64,000 nt of DNA from Phascolomyces articulosus (lineage: Eukaryota > Mucoromycota > Mucoromycetes > Mucorales > Lichtheimiaceae). The position numbers were made by a program, and so were the translations under genes. Positions 57,091 through 64,000 of the stretch are shown here, one piece after another; the stretch's first letter is position 1, and the number at the start of each line of letters is the position of its first letter. The stretch lies in contig JAIXMP010000020.1 of assembly GCA_025677815.1 (NCBI GenBank), forward strand, positions 1 to 64,000. The letters are read 5' to 3'. The notes under the pieces are model-generated. The model saw only the letters and a list, made by a program, of their open reading frames with translations, did no database searches and had not been told where the DNA came from.

Positions 57091-58529
57091 ATTGACTGGA
57101 TGATATCTTTGTTGTTGTTCTAATGATCGTCATCTAAAATGTTGGAATAATGATAAAAAAAAGAATTGACTGTTAGTTTATTTTTTTGACACTTATTTTT
57201 TAGATGAAATGCTCCCTCTTTTGTTGTTGTTGTTGCTCTCTTTCTTTTTTAATCACCCCTCATCTATTCACTATATCTGCCCCTCTTTTTTTTTTCTTTT
57301 CTACCATACAATCCGTTTTTTAAGAAAATCCCCATGGAAAAAAAAGATAAAATAATAAAAAAAAAAGATAGTAAAAAAAAAGAATAAAAAAGAAATAGAA
57401 AAAAAAATAAAAGAAAGAATATATAAGAAAAAAAGACTAACTTTTGAAAAGAATGAACATATGAATAGAAAATAGATATCAAGGACCCCCGTTTGCAGAA
57501 ATAAAAAGTAAGTTTTTTTTTGATAGGACGCGTAAAGGAGAAAACGGATGAAAATATAGAATATCAACAAAAAAAAGTAGGAGTAGTATATATAAATAGT
57601 AATACGGATTGGTTGGTTTCAAGAAGTATAAAAAGTAAAAGAAAAGGTTAAGAACAATATAAATGATCACCCCATAATAATTCTGTTAGAATATATAAAA
57701 TCAACACCTCATTAAAAATAAAAAGTGTCTTTGTAAAATAATAATATATAATACATATAACAAACCCATAAAAAAAAGAAATATTGATAGATTGAAAGAA
57801 GAAAAAAGATCACCCCTCTTTCAATGAACACTTACAATTTAATAAAATAGATGGCCAAACTAGATTAATATAATGTGAAATAGATTAGTATTTTTTTTTG
57901 TTTAAAATTGTTTCCATGCGTATATATATATAATATGACAATTACCTTTTGGAAATTGAAAATGTGTGTCGAAATAAAAAAAAAAAAAGAGTTGAGAGGG
58001 GGGGAGAAAATCGAAAAGAAAATAAAGAAGTTTGGGTCTGGGTTATATATATATATATTTTATAGGTCAGTGATTTTTAACTTTTTTTAAAAAAAGAGCT
58101 CCTTATTATGAACAGCAGTAATAATAATAGTAATAATGACGATGATAAAAAAAATGTACAGTTTTGTTTTTTATTGCCAATTGTACAAAATAAAATATAT
58201 AAAGTAATAAAATATGTGGTAATATATATAAAAAGATGGTTAGATAGATAAGATATATAGGATAGATAGATAAAATGTGTGGATTGACCCATTCAAAGAA
58301 TAATAGAATATATAATGATGATAATGATAAAGAAAATGGATTGATTTTACAATAACTCTGTACATACAGCACAAAATCAAAAACAGAACATCTCTTACAG
58401 AGAGAGACATACAGCAACAACAGCAACAAAAAAAAGCAATTATTAATACGAAAGAAAACACAATTGGACTACACTAAGAAGAATAGGTAATAAAAGAATA
58501 ACAAAAAAAGACAAAAACACAATTGATAG
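57091..58529. other. Intergenic, MRN1 5' side
   Basis: About 1.4 kb. Strongly A-rich on plus (T/C-rich on the MRN1 sense strand) at 57280-57440, probably MRN1 promoter or 5' UTR. An AG acceptor directly before the upstream ATG at 57133 suggests a 5' UTR intron. No other gene is seen. Confidence 0.5.
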
Positions 58530-59869
58530 CTAACTACTATTGCTAGGACTACTATTCGTACCATACCAAACACGATCCAAAAGTGCACCAGCACTCCAAC
58601 GAATCATATCCAATGCTGTATTGGGTTGTTGTCCATCATTTGAAGATGAAGTGACCGGGGAACTATTTCGATGATAAGCGTAATTCGAAAGATGATGATT
58701 TGAATGTTGGTTTGAATGTTGATTATTGTTATTGGCCAAAGCCAACATTTTCAATTGTTGGTGACGACGATGAATGGCTTGCCGTTGTTCTAAATGAGGA
58801 ATATGAGCATCGGTAGGGAATGGATCCGATGATGATGATTGTTGATAATGGGCCGAAGAAGGTAAAACTGAAGAAGATCGAGTACGATTGTTGGCTTGTA
58901 ATCGTTGTGGAGTTGTAGCTGGCGCTGACTCTTGTGATTGATCGGATGGACCCAACATACATCGCTGTAAGCTTTCCAACATGGGATCTCTATATCGTCG
59001 AACACATCGATATTCACGTCCCACACGTTCCAATTCTCTTGTTAATCGTAACATATTTCGTGGATGACCTAAATTATTTTCATCATCCACAAGACAGTGC
59101 TGTCGTTGCAACATTAATTTTTGTTGGGTTCTTGAAAGTCCAGGGGGTTGCGCCGTTGCTGCGGAAGCCACGTTACTTTGTCTGGGTGATTTTTCTAACC
59201 CGGATCTTTTTATATTGTTATTATTATTATTGCTATGATGTAAATGATGATGTGAATCAATACCACTTTCTTGAGGGTGATGTTGATGGTGAATAGGATG
59301 GTGTTGATGATGAACTGGATGATGATTGTGATTAGAATGATGATGATGATGTTGTTGGGAAGAAGAAGAAGAATGAGGTGGATGGTGAGGGTGATGATGC
59401 TCATCGATAAATTGAGATCTTAATGGAGGTATGCGTTTCTTTGAAGCATGTGAGTCAGACGAAGTTGTAGGTGATTTAGAAGGTGACGTGGCTTGTTTAT
59501 GAAATGTGGGTAAAGCTGCTTTATCAGGAGCTACAAGGTTATTGGCAACGGCATTAAAAGTTTGTTCAACGGGTGCAGCAGGTCCTCTTTGAGATAAAAC
59601 ATAAGGTTTACTTGCAGTACTACTACTTGAACTACTCGTTGTCACATTTTTTTGATGATGATTATTACGGAGTAATGCAGGTGAAGATACAGAAGGTGTA
59701 GGACAATTATTCATTGTCTCTTTTAGCTTCTTTTCTTCTTTTTTCTTTACTTGTTTTATTTCTACTACTACTTCTTCTTCTTCTGAAGACGAGGACGAGG
59801 ACGATGTTGATTGTTGTTGTTTTTGTTCTTTGGGTTGTAATGGAGGGGTTGTAGGTGGAGAAATGGTCG

Positions 59870-59915
<46 letters not shown>

Positions 59916-60269
59916 GTTCTTCGTTGTGGTCGTTGTGGTCGTTGTTTGAGGATGAAGTGGGGCTAATGCTGTCATGCCAGCAGAAAGTCTATTCAATGAT
60001 CGTTGAGATTGGGAACGTCGCATATGAGGTCGTTTATGAGTACTATGGGTAGAGTCATGATCATCGGCTTCAGTGTCGGTATGAGCATTGGCTCTTGCCA
60101 TGGGAGCCAATTTGGTAACATGAACGCGACCAGTGGATCGTCGTTTAACATGATGTCGGGTATGTTTTTTATGATGTGTTGTTGTAGTTGAGGGTGTTAC
60201 TGTGGTAGCCATTTTGTTCTTTGTCGTAATATTATTATTGGGTGGAGATGGTAAGAGCTGAGGAACCAT
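58530..60269 (-). CDS. TORC1 subunit Tco89-like protein
   Basis: A single exon of 579 residues. Most of it is disordered and repetitive, with runs of Thr, Asn (about 15 at 59871-59917), Ser, Glu and His (HHHHHSNHNHHPVHHQHHP). One conserved block supports the call: SRTQQKLMLQRQHCL, then HPRNMLRLTRELERVGREYR and RRYRDPMLESLQRC. This is the hallmark of the fungal Tco89 domain. Tco89 is a fungus-specific, nonessential subunit of TOR complex 1 at the vacuole, affecting rapamycin sensitivity and cell integrity. The basic N-terminal part (HKKHTRHHVKRRSTGRVHVT) also resembles Tco89. Starts at 60269 or, equally likely, the internal ATG (MATTVTPS) at about 60212. Confidence 0.7.
59871..59917. repeat. 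(ATT)n trinucleotide repeat encoding poly-Asn
   Basis: About 47 bp of ATT on the plus strand, read as AAT (Asn) codons in the Tco89-like gene. Nearly uninterrupted single-codon use suggests recent slippage expansion. Confidence 0.85.
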
Positions 60270-62017
60270 GTTTTTCTTGTATTTTTTTTTTTTGACCCAA
60301 ATCGTTTATTTGGAGGTTGTGTGTGTGTGTTGAGAGAGATGAGCACCAATGAAAATGTTTCAATTATAAAAAGTATAATATTATTTCGCTGAGTCAAATA
60401 ATTTCTACTAACATAAAAAAAGATAGAGGGTATTATTTTTATTTCCTTATATTCACAATCCTTGACCCTTTTAAGACAATCAACCATGATTTTCTTTAAT
60501 AACAAACAAAAAAAAACAGTTTCAAAGAAATGAATAATGATGGTGGTTTGAAAAGTATAATTGTTTAAAAGAAGTATGTATTATTTCAACAATAATGAAT
60601 GCAGAATTATTTTTCTTTTTTTTATAAACTAACAATGTAAACTATCTTCCAGTCGAAACTAGCTTTTTTTTATAGTTTAACGCTAAACCATTTTTAGCGC
60701 TCACCGCCAAAGGAATTGATAAAAAGAAAAAGATCAAGGAGGAATGGATATCTATTTACTGTTTATTGTATATTACAAGATTAAAAATTCATGCCAAGTG
60801 ATTTTCATATAGAATAAGATTGTCTCCCTTATTTTATTATTATGTAAATCGCTCATTTATTATAATAAATACGTAGATCAAACAAGGTTTGTAAATCAGA
60901 TCTACCAATACGGCGAATAATTTATTTTTTTATTTGTTATATTCCAACTGAATCATTCGTACATACACTACTAACTACTACTAGGTGACCATGACTGCTA
61001 TATTACACATCGGTTATTATAATGAATGTCATTATATAATCTAAGCCATTATTGCTATTTTTACTATGATCGTTATTTCCCGTTATTTTATATACAATAA
61101 ATAAAAGAACAAAGATGAAGAGTGGAGTATCAAAATCCTGATCAATGTTCCTGAGTAGTAGTTCCCATGCCTTTTTTTGGGGTTGTGTAAACTGTAAATG
61201 TAACAGACAACAGCAGCAGTAGTACACACATGGAGGGGGGAGGTAATGGCTTACTATCTCGTCATTAACATTATTATCATCAGTTGAAAGTAAATAAAAT
61301 ATTAATATGACGAGATGATATGTGAGTTTTCATGACAAGTAACCTTGCGTATGTATCTTGTCATTTATAGCCACATGATTTTATACTATTATTGTTAATT
61401 CTACTATTTTCATTATAATAGAAATATGGCCTTACCAATGACATGGATAATGGACCTATGATCATTCATACTACCATTATTATTTTTAATAATCCATGGT
61501 CACGAATAACGAAAATGAATAAAAAGATAATCAATTGTTTTGACGCAAACAAGTTTTTTAATATAATAAATCTTTAGCTGATACTCATAAATTAAATAAA
61601 TGGGCGGAAATCATTTTTTTTCAAGTGGATCGAGTCCAGTCTAGGCTATCTTAAAAAGATGACGACTTAATATATTATTAACTTGTACTAACCACATGAT
61701 TCATCTATTTGTCTATGAGAAAGAATAATGAGGTTATTATATACGCCTCATTGGAGTATATGAATCGTATTAAATTTTAATAATATACATAGCTAAATCC
61801 TAATAATAATAATAATAATCAATAATATTTGTTCCACAAAACCATCATCATCATCCGAGTTCCGCTTTTTATTTTAGGTAGAAGATTACATATCCAAACT
61901 CCACAGTTAACCAAGTTGTCCTCTTCTTTTTTTTTTTTTTTCTCTCTTCTCATTTTTTTCCTCTCTTCTTTTATATTATACCCAACTCTACACACTTAAC
62001 ACTATATACTTCTCGTG
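60270..62017. other. Intergenic between divergent genes
   Basis: About 1.75 kb between the Tco89-like gene (-) and kinesin-13 (+). AT-rich with poly-T/C runs (61920-61975) just upstream of the kinesin start. No gene is recognised. Confidence 0.5.
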
Positions 62018-64000
62018 ATGAGTGCTTCCGTCTTTTTAGACACTTTACGTAAACATGACTTGGACCATGTAAATTGTCAATGAATATAAGAACTAAATAA
62101 TACACTTTAATATTTCTGTGGCCTAACTCATCTTACTCTTTTTTATCATTATTATTTTTGAAACAGTTCTATCCGACGTGAGTTTGTTTTTTTTAATACG
62201 TGTTTTTTTCTTACACGGAACTCTCTGTCTCTCTTTTGTTTTGGTTCGCAAAAAAATAATGTCAGAATTGTAAAAACGCTTTTTTTTCTCTGCTTTTTTA
62301 TAGATTTTCTAACCATGGCATCACACAACTTCAAAACCTCGTACAGGTAATATTAATATTATTAAATAATATTTTTCATGCGTTCTAGGATGAACCAAAC
62401 CTACGCGACAATAAAAAAAAAGGGGGGAATAAGAATAGAGCCCATATCTTGATATATACATCATACCTTACATGACGTGTGGTTAGCGATTCACTTCTTA
62501 AACTCACATATTTGTTATAATAATAAAAAAATAATAATGATAGTTATCTGTCCAAGACTATGCGACTTTAGGAATTACTGATATTGGGGATCGACGCAAG
62601 ATCTTTGGTTTGATCCAAATGTTACGAAAAGAAGTACCTCCATTAAAAATCATGACTTCAGCATCCACATTGACCACATCATCGATACCCCCCACGAGTG
62701 GTTTACGTAAACCACAAGCGTATCCTAGTACTCGTACCACAACATCCACCACTCCTATCACCACTTCCATCAATATGTACAACGATTATCCTTCATCTCC
62801 CAGCAACGCATTCTCAAGTCGATTACCACAACCTCCAAGTTCTCCTGCAGTGGATCATACGAGTCAACGAAATAGTAGTGGAGGTATTGGAGGAGGATCT
62901 TCTGGAGGAGGATATAATCCACGCATGAGGCGTCAAAGTGTGATTTCTATGCAACCTAGTCCATCCACCACACCTAAACCTGAACGTCATGTTCGTAGTC
63001 GTACCATGTCAGATGCAGGTCATTCAGGACTTCCTCGAGTTTCACGTAATAGTAGTAATGGAGGAGGCGGGAATAGAACAGACCTTCGTCGATCCGTATT
63101 AACAACAGCCACAGCCTCCTCTAAATCATCTTCTTCGGATGAAGAGGATGAAGATGAATCCAGTGCTCGACGTTATCGTGCATCTGCTCCATTATTAAAT
63201 GCTTATGGTATGCCTATGTCACAAGCTTCGGCCATGAAAGCTCGGGCAAGTATGGGGGCACTGAGATATGCGGCCACATCACAGCAATTTTCTTCTTCTG
63301 GATCCTCTCCTTCATCAGCAGCAACAACTATACCAGCCGTATCGGATCTTCCACCTAGTGACCTGAATCAAAAAATTCGGGTCTGTGTTCGTAAACGACC
63401 TCTTAGTAAAAAAGATCTGGAACGTGCAGAAAAGGATATTATTAATACCATTGGTACCCGAAGCATACAGATCAATGAACCAAAGTAAGTCCCCTTTTTT
63501 ATATAAATATATTCGAAATGGTCAATTTTTGCTGTTGCTGTTAACATATCCCATGAACTCTTTTGAATGTATATGTCATTATTATTATTATTATTATTAT
63601 AGATTAAAGTTGGATCTAAGCAAATACATTGAACAACACACATTTACATTTGATGATGTGTTTGATGCTGAGGCCAATAATTTATCTGTTTATGAAAGAA
63701 CTGCTCTTCCATTAGTTCGATATATTTTCCAAGGTGGAAAAGCAACTTGTTTTGCCTAGTAAGTTATATCTATCTGTCTCTACATGTCGAGTGTATATAT
63801 TCCTAAATACTTTTTTTTTTTATTTTGACCAAAACAATAATGGATACATATATAGTGGTCAAACCGGTTCTGGTAAAACATTTACAATGTTAGATCCTCG
63901 TCATGGCTTATATGTCTTGGCAGCGCGTGATATTTTTGCCTTCTTACGAAAACCTGAAAATCAACACTTGTCAGCATGGATTGGATTGTATGAAATATAC
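62018..64000 (+). CDS. Kinesin-13 (microtubule depolymerase) with N-terminal SAM domain, 3' partial
   Basis: Exons are 62018-62068, 62167-62177, 62304-62346, 62544-63484, 63603-63758 and 63856 to beyond 64000. The first about 60 residues form a SAM domain (SVFLDTLRKHDLDHFYPTF, then LSVQDYATLGITDIGDRRKI), spread over four exons. A long Ser/Pro-rich linker follows, then the motor start QKIRVCVRKRPLSKKDLERA, where the KIRVCVRKRPL form is typical of kinesin-13. TFTFDDVFDAEANN and the P-loop YGQTGSGKTFTM come next. Kinesin-13 proteins depolymerise microtubule ends. Animal KIF24 also has an N-terminal SAM. Exon 2 is only 11 nt, but it is required for a continuous SAM fold. The rest of the motor lies outside the window. 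Confidence 0.92.

Noticed and set aside
57264..57670. Long minus-strand frames rich in Phe, Leu, Ile and Tyr that mimic membrane proteins.
   Set aside because: They are produced by A-rich tracts on the plus strand. The apparent hydrophobicity comes from poly-T codons, with no conserved residues.
58077..58461. Minus-strand frames downstream of the Tco89-like gene resembling membrane proteins.
   Set aside because: Dominated by repeats of TTA, ATT and TAT. Treated as shadows of low-complexity 3' sequence.
1..64000. CRISPR arrays, bacterial-type operons, riboswitches and rRNA genes.
   Set aside because: None seen. The gene structure is eukaryotic throughout, and no regularly spaced repeats or rRNA-like segments were found.

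Overview
The window is nuclear DNA from a filamentous, early-diverging fungus, most likely Mucoromycota and probably Mucorales. It is strongly AT-rich. Nearly every gene carries short GT-AG introns, mostly about 50-120 nt. Coding sequences are rich in poly-Gln, poly-Asn, poly-Ser and poly-His tracts. Typical fungal proteins are present: Bet5, lunapark, Tco89, Mrn1/Nrd1, a TRIC channel and a Dal5-type permease family. The genus assignment is inference. Exon models were built by hand from splice signals, reading phase and family similarity. All but one, the monocarboxylate-transporter-like gene at 6741-9078, stay in frame from start to stop, or to the window edge for the last gene.

Layout. 1-2500: a 5'-truncated, dead LINE copy with its target-site duplication. 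2512-6117: an acyl-CoA carboxylase beta subunit (+) facing the TRAPP subunit BET5 (-). 6741-15310: three transporter genes in a row on the minus strand, one monocarboxylate-transporter-like and two tandem Dal5/Tna1-like permeases. 17725-21085: a Mutator-like (MULE) DNA transposon encoding a DDE transposase and an OTU-type protease domain. 22413-23300: a bZIP regulator resembling Cys-3/MetR. 25786-25963: a candidate 27-residue zinc-knuckle microprotein. 26183-28983: a TRIC-type channel and a zinc alcohol dehydrogenase. 31072-32927: a third Dal5-like permease. 33356-38177: cytosolic histidyl-tRNA synthetase and lunapark. 38951-44473: a probable mitochondrial protein of unknown function, AP endonuclease 2 and a CYSTM protein. 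47759-49450: an unrecognised helical protein. 51597-60269: a bHLH factor, the four-RRM protein Mrn1/Nrd1 and TORC1 subunit Tco89. 62018-64000: a SAM-domain kinesin-13 that runs off the end.

There is no operon or obvious biosynthetic cluster. Most of the window is housekeeping: vesicle traffic, ER shape, translation, DNA repair, TORC1 and microtubules. The accessory parts are the transporter array, the LINE, the MULE and the microprotein. The most interesting signals are the OTU domain that can be spliced in frame onto the MULE transposase, TIRs bounded by perfect palindromes, intron and sequence differences among the three Dal5-like paralogues, several very short exons and the zinc-knuckle microprotein.
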